The notes: generated by a model from the letters alone, not told the origin. DNA of 40,206 nt from Promethearchaeota archaeon (GCA_008080765.1 SHMU01000011.1:1-40206), one strand, 5' to 3'. Positions 9,151 through 18,334 are shown, numbered from the stretch's first letter. Numbers and translations are program-made.

Positions 9151-10596
9151 ATGAGTGAACAACAACAGAATTTAACGATTAAACAATTATTCTCTGAAAA
9201 AGTAATTTTAAATATCACATTATTTTCAGTATTCTTCATTTTTACGCTTGCTCAAGAATGGGATGATATTTTCCTTTTCTTATTTCCCATCATTACGTTT
9301 TGTTTTTCTCTTTTTTTTAAAATAATTGGAGTTAATAAATGGAGAATAAGATTTGAGGATAGTCCTATTATATATAATCCCTTAGGTTCAGAACATAAAA
9401 ATTCCCATAGATTCATGTTTTGTTCCTTGTTATTGATGCTTTTTTTGTTTTGGATAGGTGCCGAATCTCTGTATCATCCTCAACTTCTCGATAAATATGG
9501 TTTTTATTTTAATGTGATCTTCTTATTTCTTTATTCCCTCCCCTTTTTTTGGATATTTTCAGATATATGGAAATATAGTAATATAAAAGTATCATTTAAG
9601 GCTACTGAGCCTAACCATCTGGAAGTTAAAGAACGTTATGAACAATTAATTCGCTTTTTAAAAGTCGAAAACTTTCGCTTAGTATCCTATATTAATCTCG
9701 CAATTTTTCTTTCTTTAATTGGCTTGAATGTTTTGCTTACATGGCTAACTTATACGGGAAGAATAGAAGGGATATTCTTGATATTACCGGGAACGGGTAT
9801 TGAGTTTTCTAAGCCATTTCTAATATCATATATATTTTTTCCTTTCTTAATTATTTCCCCCTCTTATACAATTCCTCTCTTGTATTTAGTCTATAGAGAT
9901 ATTAACACCTTAAAAGAATCTGATCTTCAAAATATTCTTGAAGATCTCTCTGAGAATATGAGAGTTTTAATTTTAGAAAATTTTAATTCATTAAACAAAA
10001 AATTACTCAAAGATATCCAAATAGATACATTCATAAAGAATTTAGAAGATGAAATAAAACCTGAAGGAGAGAGAAAACCCCATAAAAAAATTGACTATGC
10101 CTCAAAAATCTCTCATGTGCATCAACCTAAAGAGGTGAAGATTCAACAAACACAGAACAGCTCTCCGCTAGTAGAACCTAAAGATATCACTAAAAGAGAG
10201 AGTTCTGAACCGAAAACTACGGTATATCAAATGAAAAAAGAAATTGAAAAGATAAAACAAAAAGAGATAGCTTCTCACTCTTTTAAGAAAGAAGCTTATG
10301 TTATACCTGAAAAAAGAGATTACGCAAAGCAATTAAGAGAAGAAATCCAAGATGAATTGGTAGATATCCAAAAAAAATCCGAAGAACATAAAGAATGGGT
10401 ACAAAAAGCGGTATCTGATTCTATTTTGACCATTGAAAAAACGAGTGGGAGAAGAGCATGTCCAAAATGTAACGAAGATCGCGGTTCAATGATTCACGAG
10501 AGTATTGATAAAAGCAATATACTCCTAAATTATCCACGAATTTATAGCACTAAGTTTAAGTGCGGAAAATGTGGAACAGAATGGAGGGAGAAATGA
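9151..10596 (+). CDS. Multi-pass membrane protein with charged coiled-coil tail and C-terminal zinc ribbon
   Basis: A 481-residue protein of unrecognised family. About six hydrophobic segments occupy residues 15-250: FSVFFIFTLA, LFLFPIITFCFSLFF, FCSLLLMLFLFWIG, FNVIFLFLYSLPFFWIF, INLAIFLSLIGLNVLL and ISYIFFPFLIISPSY. A cytoplasmic part of about 200 residues rich in Lys, Glu and Gln follows, probably partly disordered and coiled. It ends in a zinc ribbon with CPKC and CGKCG pairs, resembling the TFIIS/RPB9-type fold in its spacing and final CGTEW. A membrane protein ending in a transcription-type zinc ribbon is unusual. It could be a membrane-bound scaffold or nucleic-acid-tethering factor, which is speculative. 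Confidence 0.7.
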   Translation: MSEQQQNLTIKQLFSEKVILNITLFSVFFIFTLAQEWDDIFLFLFPIITFCFSLFFKIIGVNKWRIRFEDSPIIYNPLGSEHKNSHRFMFCSLLLMLFLFWIGAESLYHPQLLDKYGFYFNVIFLFLYSLPFFWIFSDIWKYSNIKVSFKATEPNHLEVKERYEQLIRFLKVENFRLVSYINLAIFLSLIGLNVLLTWLTYTGRIEGIFLILPGTGIEFSKPFLISYIFFPFLIISPSYTIPLLYLVYRDINTLKESDLQNILEDLSENMRVLILENFNSLNKKLLKDIQIDTFIKNLEDEIKPEGERKPHKKIDYASKISHVHQPKEVKIQQTQNSSPLVEPKDITKRESSEPKTTVYQMKKEIEKIKQKEIASHSFKKEAYVIPEKRDYAKQLREEIQDELVDIQKKSEEHKEWVQKAVSDSILTIEKTSGRRACPKCNEDRGSMIHESIDKSNILLNYPRIYSTKFKCGKCGTEWREK

Positions 10597-10653
10597 AAAA
10601 TAGAACTGCTTCTCAGATCGAAGTTTCAATTATTATAGGTATAGAGAGATCCT

Positions 10654-10669
10654 CCTTATAAGGTTTTTT
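10654..10669 (+). terminator. Palindrome plus T-run, possible terminator
   Basis: The self-complementary CCTTATAAGG is followed directly by six T residues, 58 bp downstream of the membrane/zinc-ribbon gene. Archaeal RNA polymerase terminates mainly at T-runs, and the hairpin may assist. Confidence 0.35.
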
Positions 10670-10782
10670 AACAGAAGAATATTTCTATTTACATTGTGTG
10701 GTTTTTCAAACAACTTTATATAATTTATACTCTTTACTTAATCAGAATAGAATTTTTCAATTATTAAAATTAGGTAAATGAT

Positions 10783-11724
10783 ATGAAAGTAGAAAAATCA
10801 TCGCAGGAACTCGAAAATGAAGTAATCTACGCAGGACTATGCATTCACTGTGGTTCATGCAACGCCTTCTGTCCCCACATGGATTTTAGCGAAGAAACAG
10901 GAGAGGCATATGTTGTGGATGAATGTGCCGAAACAGTAGGGCTCTGTTATAATGCATGTCCTAGAAGTTTTCTCCCCATAAAAGAAATTGAACAAAAGAT
11001 CTATGGAACGAATCGCGTAGATCTTGCTGTGGGAGTATATAAGGATATCATTCAAGTAGAGTCTAAAGGCGGAGACATTTTATATGACATAGTAAAAGCC
11101 GCCTTTGACGAAGGAGTAATAGAACACATTGTTTTGGGAGAACAAAAAAGCAAGAAACCACCGGTTGCATTTCCAGTTGTTGTCGATAATGCAAAAGATG
11201 CCAAAAAATACATTCCCACCAGTACTATAGAAAATGCAGGACCCTTAATTACGGGAATTGGGCAAGCATATTTAGACAAAAAGAAAAACGTGGGGATTGT
11301 TGCAAATCCCTGTCATCTTCAAGGATTAGGGAAGCTTTTAACAAACGATTTTAATACGGGTGCAAAAGAAACAGTAAGCTTAAAGATAGCATATGCATGT
11401 TCCTCTGGTGGTATGGCAGGTTGCAAATATTGTACGGATTTCTCTGGAGAGTTCTCTGACATTTCATACTCCCCATGGGGTGCTCCTAAAGGGCAAGCGC
11501 TTCTCATTATCAGAACTGATTTAGGGCAAAAAGTTGTGGATGCCGCAATCGCCAGTAAATCATTAAAAGTGACCGAGAAAAATCCTGATCTTGCAGAGAT
11601 GAAGAAGTTTTTAAACCGCAAACGGAAGAAAAATTTCAAAACACTTCTTGGTGACATCTTAGTTAATGCGAGATATCTCCAATTGGATTTGGAACAGCTG
11701 AAAGAGCACATTTTAGAAGAATAA
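10783..11724 (+). CDS. FrhB/FdhB-family F420-dependent oxidoreductase (beta subunit)
   Basis: A 313-residue iron-sulfur flavoprotein of the coenzyme F420 hydrogenase/dehydrogenase beta-subunit family. The N-terminus has CIHCGSCNAFCPH (C20, C23, C26, C30) and C48, C55 and C59 (CYNACPR), the cysteine pattern of FrhB-type proteins. Later features are VANPCHLQGLGKLL, a CSSGGMAGCKYCTDFSGEFSDIS cluster binding further iron-sulfur, and SPWGAPKGQALLIIRT. FrhB-type subunits pass electrons between F420 and partner complexes through FAD. No hydrogenase, formate dehydrogenase or Hdr subunit is adjacent, so the partner is unknown. An AGGTAAATGAT sequence just before the ATG at 10783 can serve as ribosome-binding site. 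Confidence 0.85.
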   Translation: MKVEKSSQELENEVIYAGLCIHCGSCNAFCPHMDFSEETGEAYVVDECAETVGLCYNACPRSFLPIKEIEQKIYGTNRVDLAVGVYKDIIQVESKGGDILYDIVKAAFDEGVIEHIVLGEQKSKKPPVAFPVVVDNAKDAKKYIPTSTIENAGPLITGIGQAYLDKKKNVGIVANPCHLQGLGKLLTNDFNTGAKETVSLKIAYACSSGGMAGCKYCTDFSGEFSDISYSPWGAPKGQALLIIRTDLGQKVVDAAIASKSLKVTEKNPDLAEMKKFLNRKRKKNFKTLLGDILVNARYLQLDLEQLKEHILEE

Positions 11725-12182
11725 ATGCTGAATAATTTATCCTTCTTCTTTTCTTTTTATCTTCTTGTTGTATATTAAGCATTTATACTTTTGATTCAGT
11801 TATAATTCTTAAGCCGCCCATTTAAAAGGATTAATTATTATTAAAAAAATATTTTATGAATAGGTTATCTTTCCTAAAAGGATAATAGGAACTTTGAAAT
11901 ACCTTTATATTTCCCTTAAATGAGAAAGATATCCCTCAAACCTAAGATTGTGGGAATTTTATCCCACAAAAATGATGATATGTAATAGTTCAAAGGAGAA
12001 AATTATAAATAGTAAGATTTTTATATAAAACACGAATATATTTTTATAAAGTTATTGATATTTTTTAGACAATAATAATTGAGGGGGAGAGGGATAAAAA
12101 AATTAAAAAAAACACAAGTGTCCCTCTTCTCAATGATTATTAAAAAAGTAATATTATAAAAATCAGAAAAAAGTGAAGAAAA
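11725..12182 (+). promoter_or_regulatory. Long structured leader / intergenic region upstream of TFB
   Basis: These 458 bp contain no credible gene. One perfect hairpin pairs TTGTGGGA (11948-11955) with TCCCACAA (11962-11969) around a 6-nt loop. A second inverted repeat pairs ATTGAG(gggg)AGAGGGA (12078-12094) with TCCCTCT(t)CTCAAT (12121-12134) around an A-rich loop, 48 bp before the TFB start. TATA-like runs (TTTATATAAAA at about 12016-12026, and ATATATTTTTATAAAG further on) sit between the two. The GC-rich second arm stands out in AT-rich DNA and could be a 5'-UTR control element or a terminator for the upstream gene. The function is inferred only. Confidence 0.4.
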
Positions 12183-13136
12183 ATGTCAGAGAGATCATTT
12201 TTAAAAGAGAGACTTCGAAAGAAGAATCTATGTGAAACTGATACTGATTGGGGAGAAAATGAGTGCTGTGAGAACCCCTGTATTGAGAGACGCGATGGAG
12301 ATTCCGTATGCATTAACTGTGGAATGGTATACGGGAAGAACATCGTCAAGAATGAGCGAAGAGCATATACTGCTCAGGAAGTAGAGAGTCGAAGACAGAC
12401 GGAGCCCCGTTGGAGAGGATTTGGTCCTCGAACTATTTTACCGAACGATAACGTTGATTCCAAGGGAAACAAGTTAAATGTCAAGGATAAGACATTATTT
12501 TCCAGATTATCCAAGATTCAGCAATCATTAATCTCCAGCATCGAGCGAAATTTCTGGGAAGCAAAACCTAAGTTGAAAATGTTGATTTCCAAGTTAAATA
12601 TACCCGAGTATATTGAGGAAACAGCATGGAGAATTTATACGGAAGTTGCAAAGCGAAAATTGACAATGGGACGATCTATTGATGGATTTATTGGAGCTTC
12701 ATTATATGCAGCAATTCGAATTCATGAATTTCCTCGATTACTCGAGGAAGTAAGTGATGCATCAATGACTTCACGACATACCATTATTCGCTCACTTGGC
12801 ATGATTATTAAACAGATCTTACCCGATTTGAATTTGAAATATCGTCCAATAACCAGCGAGCAATTAATCTTTAGATTCGGCAATGATTTAGGGTTACCCT
12901 TAAATACACAAAAACATGCATTAGATTTATTACGGAACTCTTCAACCGGAGGACTTAACCGAATAGGAAAGGATCCAAAGGGGTTTGCCGCATCCGTATT
13001 ATACATGGCAGCAAAGAAAACAAATGAGCGAAAGACGCAAGCAGAAGTGAGTGAAGTGGCTGGTATTACGGAAGTAACTCTGAGAAGTCGTGTGAAAGAT
13101 ATTAAGACCGGATTAAAAAGAGCTGCGACGCATTAA
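12183..13136 (+). CDS. tfb: Transcription initiation factor B (TFB)
   Basis: A 317-residue TFIIB homologue that bridges the TATA-binding protein, the BRE and RNA polymerase. The zinc ribbon occupies residues about 28-50 (CC...NPC, C43 and C46 in VCINCGMVYG). A B-reader/linker region with FGPRT follows. Two cyclin-like repeats cover about 110-205 and 210-305, marked by RSIDGFIGASLYAAIRIHE and KDPKGFAASVLYMAAKK, with the DNA-contacting TEVTLRSRVKDIK near the end. The first zinc pair is spaced C-x3-C rather than the commoner C-x2-C. The N-terminal 25 residues are charged and longer than usual. Archaea often carry several TFBs, and this could be one of them. Confidence 0.92.
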   Translation: MSERSFLKERLRKKNLCETDTDWGENECCENPCIERRDGDSVCINCGMVYGKNIVKNERRAYTAQEVESRRQTEPRWRGFGPRTILPNDNVDSKGNKLNVKDKTLFSRLSKIQQSLISSIERNFWEAKPKLKMLISKLNIPEYIEETAWRIYTEVAKRKLTMGRSIDGFIGASLYAAIRIHEFPRLLEEVSDASMTSRHTIIRSLGMIIKQILPDLNLKYRPITSEQLIFRFGNDLGLPLNTQKHALDLLRNSSTGGLNRIGKDPKGFAASVLYMAAKKTNERKTQAEVSEVAGITEVTLRSRVKDIKTGLKRAATH

Positions 13137-13449
13137 ATTAAACACCAAGAAATCATCTTTTCTCTGATATTCAAATGATGAGTAAAGTTTGAAAAGGAAT
13201 AATTAGTATAGTTTTTTAATAGTATCTCTTTTGAAGTATCTATGTAAGTAAGAATGTGTGTAGTAATTAATATGTTTTAAAGAAGTTAGAAGTTAGAATA
13301 TTTAAACAAATATTTTGACATTTTAACATTCTGTTTTTTATTTTTTATTATTTATTTTTTATTATTTATTTTTTATTATTTATTTCCTCAATTCTTAATA
13401 TATTTTTTGGAGTTTTTTTATCATTATCATAGTTCTAGGGATTAAAAAA
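13137..13449. repeat. Intergenic region with T-rich 14-bp tandem repeat
   Basis: About 310 bp without a gene. At roughly 13335-13383 the unit TTTTTTATTATTTA is repeated about three times in tandem, downstream of tfb. It could act as a strong T-tract terminator for tfb (and on the other strand as an A-rich upstream region). Nothing else was identified. Confidence 0.55.
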
Positions 13450-13785
13450 TTACTTTTTAGAACACGATAATACAATTTCCTCCTTTTTTTTCACCTTCTT
13501 TAAAGCCTTGTAAGCCAAAAAAATCGAGGCATCCTTTTTTAATTCCGTATTACTATTTCGAGAGATCTTACTTATGCTCGGACTTTTACCTACATATATT
13601 CCAATGCTTAAAGAAGTAGGAGCGTTTAATTGCTTTGCTTTTTGAATAATTTGGTCTCGCAATTTCTTCATAAGATCATATACTACATCTTGCTCTTGAT
13701 TTAAAAAAAGAATTGCCTCTTCTGTCCCTTTCCTCTTATTTAAGCCCCATAGTTCTATAGCACAATATCCCTGAATTAGCTCCAA
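13450..13785 (-). CDS. Short degenerate GGDEF-like protein, probably a remnant
   Basis: A 111-residue ORF with a TTG start. The open frame continues upstream to 13833 without a start codon and there encodes NPITGYLTNRILELI, which resembles the PLTGL.NR opening of GGDEF domains. Within the ORF, KGTEEAILFL sits where GGEEF-type signatures occur, followed by a helix (LMKKLRDQIIQKAKQ), the strand SLSIGIYVG (compare the family's VSIGVA) and a terminal ASIFLAYKALKKVKK helix. Only about 25 residues separate the opening from the signature, against about 60 in real diguanylate cyclases, and the metal-binding Asp and GH motifs are missing. It is probably a decayed or catalytically inactive cyclase-like domain. 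Relationship inferred by eye. Confidence 0.4.
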   Translation of the reverse strand: MELIQGYCAIELWGLNKRKGTEEAILFLNQEQDVVYDLMKKLRDQIIQKAKQLNAPTSLSIGIYVGKSPSISKISRNSNTELKKDASIFLAYKALKKVKKKEEIVLSCSKK

Positions 13786-14108
13786 AATTCTATTGGTTAA
13801 ATATCCCGTAATCGGATTAGGGGTAGAACATAGTCACTCCACAATTTATCATATCATTTTATCAAAGCTGATCACTATTTTTGAGACCAAACATCATAGG
13901 AACTATTTAGAAGCACTCAGAAGGGTAAAAAGCCTCTATTTTTGCCTCTATAATGAAAATTATATCGCATTCGTTCAAATGTTTTTTTAAAACATTACAA
14001 TGATAACACAACTATAATACTATATTTTTTATTCAAAATAACAAACCAATATGTAAGCAAGCGATTTGTTTAAAATAAGCTATACAACAATTGGATTAGA
14101 AAAAGAGT

Positions 14109-16262
14109 ATGTCAGATCACTATCCTAATAATCATAATCATAATTATACTGTTCAAATTTGTCACTTCTGTCAGAGAAGGCAAGAAATTGCGTACTACTG
14201 TGAGAATTGCGGTACCAGTTGTTGTTCTAATTGTTTACTTGATGAAAAAATAGATAATTTAGTTTGTCAAGATTGTAATTCGAAGAATATTCACGATACA
14301 GGAAATAAAAAAGTATGTAAAGAATGTGATTCTGAAAATGTATTAAAAACCAGTCAAACAATAAAAGGATGCCCACGTTGTCATTCAAACCGTATTGTAA
14401 ATATATTTGAGAAAAAAGAGACCCTTGAACAGAAATTTTTGGAATTGATTAAAAATACCAGATTGCTTTTAGAACCTTTTAGAAATCTTATTAATGAGCT
14501 TCATTTAACGAAGGATAAAATTAAAAAAGCGAGAGATCCTCCCATCCAATGTTATCATTTTCCTAAAATGGAGTCCGAGCTGGTATCTATCTTTAAATTA
14601 CTTGATTATATTGAAGACACTCTTTTAGAGAGAATTAACATCTATTTCCATCACTTGGCATTGAATCGGAATTACTTTTTTGATATTTATTCTCAACCAA
14701 ACTCTAATGTACGAATTATTGAGGGGATTCTCGATAATTTGAGGGAAAGCTATAGTTCCATTGAATCCTTTATTGAAGCAAAAATAGAGAAAATCGAAGT
14801 TGATATTAAGGCTCTCTCGAAAAATTTAGAATTCATCAATAAAATCACGATGCTTTTTGAAGAATATAAGCGCTTCATCAATCTTGCTGACGATGAAAAA
14901 CCAATTTATGCCATAGACGCCAAAATTTCCAACAGCCATAATAGCAATGGTATACTTCAGAGAGAAAAAGGAGTTTTGTTTATTACCAATTATGATCTTT
15001 CCTTTATACACGAATTCGGAGTAATCAAGAAGAAGCAAAACCTAATCTTCAAAGCACCTGTAGAAGACATTATCAGAATTAAGGAAATAGGCAAATTATT
15101 TAAAAAACTTTATATCGAATTTGCATATGGTAATTATGAGCTCACGCTTCCAAGCAATGCAATTTCGAGAGTAATTGAATATATCTTACTGGCAAGAAAT
15201 TTTGATGAAACGAGTATCTATGACCATAAATCTTGGGAGAAGCTTAACACTATAAATTGCGATTTAAGCGACTTGAAGAATTTTATTGAAGAAGGCATTA
15301 CATCCTTTTTTTCCTTAAGATGTAATATGAATAATGAGAAACATCGGGGATTTATCCACGAGCACTCTAGAGATCATTCCTATTGTGGTCAATCCCCAAA
15401 TCATGATTATAGAAGACCTTCCTCCACTAGACCTTCGTTACAATCCTCACCCGATCGTTCGGATGAGTTTTATTTCAAATCATATGCTCAGTCTAATGGA
15501 ACTAATAGAAACAGAAATATAGACCAAGATGAAAGCAATTTCTATCGCCAGAAAGACCGAAATGATTACCAACATCAATCCGAGAATCTCTATAGTGCAC
15601 CCTTACGATCTCAAAACACATATCCTATGCCCTCCCCTTATGAATATGAAGATCACTTTCCGGACAGATTTAATCCTCAACGATTTAAAACTCATGATAC
15701 TGGGAGATCCTATCAAAATAAAGATCGTTCTCCTATAAATAAAGAACAGAAAAGCATCCTTATGAAAAAATTAGAACGAGCCCAAAAAGAATATGGCAAC
15801 GGACAACCATTTTTAAATCAAGTGAATAAAGTTGCAAATGATTTCATCAACCAAGGCAGTTTTCATAGACCCTCTCCTTCCAGAATCAATAATGGTGAGT
15901 TGGATGTAGATATGAATATGAAGTTTCAAGATTATAATCGAAATCATCTTTCAGATTTTTTTAATACCGATACCAACACATCTACACAAGAACGCACCAC
16001 CCCTAAAAATCGTGCCAAACCTACATATTCCCCTCCATCAGAAGAAGATGAGGAAGAATTTGAAAATCTCAAAGCTGAACGCTATTGTATTCTGGAAACC
16101 ATAAAAACGCTTGAAAAGAAGTTTGATGAGGGAAGACTCACCCGAAATGATTTTATGAAAAGCCATATGTCGCTTAAAAAAGATCTATTTCGAGTAAATT
16201 CAAAAATAAAGAATATTCGCTTAAAACAAGAATCACGCTGGGACTTCAATAGAAATTATTAA
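14109..16262 (+). CDS. Zinc-finger / coiled-coil / PH-GRAM-like / disordered / SHOCT-like protein
   Basis: This 717-residue protein has an unfamiliar architecture. Residues 18-56 hold a B-box/RING-like cluster (C18, C21, C31, C34, C38 or C39, C42, C53, C56). Residues 70-91 form a second CxxC...CxxC ribbon. Residues 105-260 are mostly helical and coiled. Residues 264-365 look like a PH/GRAM-type barrel with alternating strands (KGVLFITNYDLSFI, IIRIKEIGK, LYIEFAYGNYELTL) and a closing helix. Residues 395-640 are polar and disordered, rich in Asn, Ser, Arg, Tyr and Pro. Residues 655-717 form a charged helical pair with a SHOCT-like stretch (LEKKFDEGRLTRNDF). A membrane- or protein-binding adaptor is plausible. 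No enzyme motif is present. Confidence 0.65.
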   Translation: MSDHYPNNHNHNYTVQICHFCQRRQEIAYYCENCGTSCCSNCLLDEKIDNLVCQDCNSKNIHDTGNKKVCKECDSENVLKTSQTIKGCPRCHSNRIVNIFEKKETLEQKFLELIKNTRLLLEPFRNLINELHLTKDKIKKARDPPIQCYHFPKMESELVSIFKLLDYIEDTLLERINIYFHHLALNRNYFFDIYSQPNSNVRIIEGILDNLRESYSSIESFIEAKIEKIEVDIKALSKNLEFINKITMLFEEYKRFINLADDEKPIYAIDAKISNSHNSNGILQREKGVLFITNYDLSFIHEFGVIKKKQNLIFKAPVEDIIRIKEIGKLFKKLYIEFAYGNYELTLPSNAISRVIEYILLARNFDETSIYDHKSWEKLNTINCDLSDLKNFIEEGITSFFSLRCNMNNEKHRGFIHEHSRDHSYCGQSPNHDYRRPSSTRPSLQSSPDRSDEFYFKSYAQSNGTNRNRNIDQDESNFYRQKDRNDYQHQSENLYSAPLRSQNTYPMPSPYEYEDHFPDRFNPQRFKTHDTGRSYQNKDRSPINKEQKSILMKKLERAQKEYGNGQPFLNQVNKVANDFINQGSFHRPSPSRINNGELDVDMNMKFQDYNRNHLSDFFNTDTNTSTQERTTPKNRAKPTYSPPSEEDEEEFENLKAERYCILETIKTLEKKFDEGRLTRNDFMKSHMSLKKDLFRVNSKIKNIRLKQESRWDFNRNY

Positions 16263-16312
16263 CTCCTTCTTTTTTTAGTCGCTCTTTTTTACGGAATTAT
16301 GCAAACTTATAG

Positions 16313-16328
16313 CTTTAAATTATTATAA
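16313..16328 (+). promoter_or_regulatory. TATA-box promoter for the MetE-like gene
   Basis: CTTTAAATTATTATAA is centred about 24 bp before the ATG at 16343. Transcription would start at or next to the start codon, giving a leaderless mRNA. Confidence 0.45.
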
Positions 16329-16342
16329 TTCTTATCCTTTGT

Positions 16343-17368
16343 ATGAGTATTAATGATGATGGTCTCAATAGCACCATTGTAGGGTCTTTTCCGCTTCAAA
16401 ATATGCAAGAAAATATGGCCCGCACCATACTGGATCAAGCATCCCTAGGAATTGATTATATATGTTATGGACAATTAGAGAGCATGATTTCTCAGTTTTT
16501 AACCCCCCTCAGTCTAGAGATATCCCCACTCGTAGAAGAAAAAGGTATTTATCTTTTATCTGATGATTTTAAGATTCCAAATACTCCAATAGCAGTACAC
16601 TATGGGGAATACCTTACAAAACTTGCCAATGAACATGAAGATCTTTTTAGAGATATTAAAGGGTTGAAGGCATGCTTAACAGGACCTTTCACCCTCGCAA
16701 GTGAAATTATTCTTAGAGGAGATCTTGCTAAAGGATTGAAAGCTCTGGTATTTAAGGAACCACGAGCAATAATGGTCGATTGGATTATTGATAAGTTAGC
16801 AGATATTATGAAACAAGTCGGAAAAGCATATAGTGATATGGGAATTAATTTAATTTCTATGGATGAGCCAATATTAAGTTTATTAGTGGGAAAACGAATA
16901 CTTTTTCATTCTGAAGAGTTTATCATTAGGATTCTAAATAAAGCGATTTCTGGAATTGAGGAATTGTCTTCAATCCATGTATGTGGTCAAATAAGCCCCA
17001 AATTACGCGATCTTCTGCTTCAAACTGAAGTAAATATCCTAGATCATGAATTTCAAACAAGTCCTAAAAATTTAGAAATTTTTCAAAAACAACATTTCAA
17101 TACGGAGAATAAATATCTTGCATATGGTGCAGTTCGTACAAAATTCCAAAAAATAGAGGGAGCATCCGTTAGTGAGTATGTTGAGCCAATCCCTACAATT
17201 AAAAGAAATATTGAGAAAGTTGCTGACATTTACGGAAAGGAAAATCTTTTTATTAAACCGGACTGCGGGTTTCTCTCATTAAGGGACTCTTTCGAAGAGG
17301 AATTTGCATATCAAATAGCTATTAAAAAATTACAAAATATGGTTTCTGCAATTAAAATAGTACGATAA
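16343..17368 (+). CDS. MetE C-terminal-type (core) methionine synthase-like methyltransferase
   Basis: This 341-residue TIM-barrel protein corresponds to the catalytic C-terminal domain of cobalamin-independent methionine synthase, without the N-terminal domain. The zinc and thiol-activating ligands can be placed: H212 and C214 (IHVCG), E236 (DHEFQ) and C308 (KPDCGF). Other family features are VGSFP at the start, LTGPFTLA and ISMDEPIL. In archaea, stand-alone core proteins transfer methyl groups to homocysteine, probably from a methylated corrinoid protein rather than from folate; that donor is inferred here. It has its own TATA box and lies between the large zinc-finger gene and a convergent membrane-protein gene. 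Confidence 0.85.
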   Translation: MSINDDGLNSTIVGSFPLQNMQENMARTILDQASLGIDYICYGQLESMISQFLTPLSLEISPLVEEKGIYLLSDDFKIPNTPIAVHYGEYLTKLANEHEDLFRDIKGLKACLTGPFTLASEIILRGDLAKGLKALVFKEPRAIMVDWIIDKLADIMKQVGKAYSDMGINLISMDEPILSLLVGKRILFHSEEFIIRILNKAISGIEELSSIHVCGQISPKLRDLLLQTEVNILDHEFQTSPKNLEIFQKQHFNTENKYLAYGAVRTKFQKIEGASVSEYVEPIPTIKRNIEKVADIYGKENLFIKPDCGFLSLRDSFEEEFAYQIAIKKLQNMVSAIKIVR

Positions 17369-17505
17369 AAAGAAAGGATTTAACTGCAATCTGTGAACTA
17401 AGCACTTTTTCTCTTTTCTCTAAAACATCCCAAATTGCATTGAATGATGACTAAATCTACAGGGAATATTCCTCTTGTTTTTAAAAGAAAATTGGGATGC
17501 TCCTA

Positions 17506-17940
17506 TTATATGAGGTTTTTCTTAATATGTATATAATGGACTAAATCAATGATAAATAAAAATCCCCCTTGAATTATCACTCCAAATCCATTACCTTTTA
17601 AAAAGAGACTGCCGCCCAATAAAACTAAAAGAATGCCGACAATCATATATCCAATATCTAAATAGGTGTTTACCAGAAATACTTTTTTGATTTTTTCTAG
17701 AACGAATTCTTTTTTGCGAAACAAAACAATTATTCCCAGTAGGAAATCGATAAGTCCCCAAAAAAATGCTTGAAGAAGTATACCCTTTATCAACTCAGAT
17801 GTGGAAAAAAGATAGTAAATGCTGATTGTCATGTTGATTCCACCCCAAATTAATAAGGGTGTGCTGATTCGAGTTTTTAAATTTCCTCTTTCAGAATTAC
17901 TATCCATAGGATATTGAAAAGTTAGTAAAATATTAATCAT
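17506..17940 (-). CDS. Small four-TM membrane protein
   Basis: A 144-residue protein with four hydrophobic segments: LLIWGGINMTISIYYLF, LLQAFFWGLIDFLLGIIVLF, YLDIGYMIVGILLVLLGG and GVIIQGGFLFIIDLVHYIHI. A polar N-terminus of about 30 residues precedes them and short basic loops separate the pairs. No catalytic motif is visible. The two-hairpin layout recalls a widespread family of uncharacterised four-helix integral membrane proteins (DUF6992-like), but that assignment is a guess. It is convergent with the MetE-like gene. Confidence 0.6.
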   Translation of the reverse strand: MINILLTFQYPMDSNSERGNLKTRISTPLLIWGGINMTISIYYLFSTSELIKGILLQAFFWGLIDFLLGIIVLFRKKEFVLEKIKKVFLVNTYLDIGYMIVGILLVLLGGSLFLKGNGFGVIIQGGFLFIIDLVHYIHIKKNLI

Positions 17941-18334
17941 CTGCTTTCAAATCATTAATTTATTGTTCTTTTCTCCTATGAATGATAACTTTTGAATAAA
18001 AAATTGTGAAGAACAACTTTTGAATAAAAGTATGTGAATGATAACTCAATTCGAGCATTATAGATGTATAAAAGCAGTATTGATGAGGGGATAATTAACT
18101 AGTATGTGAAAATCCACTCATTAATCAATAAAATTTTTAATTTTCGTCACTTCATAGAATATAGAAAATCTAATACCTAAGCTAAGTCTTACAAGACTCC
18201 TCCGCTAAAAATTCCCTCAAAAAAATGGTCTCTTATAGATTTTTATTATATTAAAAACCTTGATTTCTAGAAATAAATTAGTGAAACAAACGGTAAAAAA
18301 TCTTTAAGGGAAAATCAAGAGTAATAAAAAATAA
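17941..18334. other. Gene-free AT-rich region with a short direct repeat
   Basis: Nearly 400 bp without a credible ORF. Near 17986-18045 the phrase AACTTTTGAATAAAA followed by a TGTGAA tract occurs twice in slightly varied form, flanked by GAATGATAACT on both sides. It lies upstream of the membrane-protein gene (minus strand) and downstream of the ESCRT-III gene (minus strand), so it probably holds the former's promoter and the latter's terminator. No stable RNA structure was recognised. Confidence 0.4.

Noticed and set aside
11319-11711. 130-codon minus-strand ORF overlapping the FrhB-like gene
   Set aside because: It lies wholly antisense to a gene with clear iron-sulfur and F420-family motifs and has no recognisable protein features.
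13793-13990. 65-codon plus-strand ORF
   Set aside because: No family features; it overlaps the upstream extension of the GGDEF-like frame on the opposite strand and has atypical composition.
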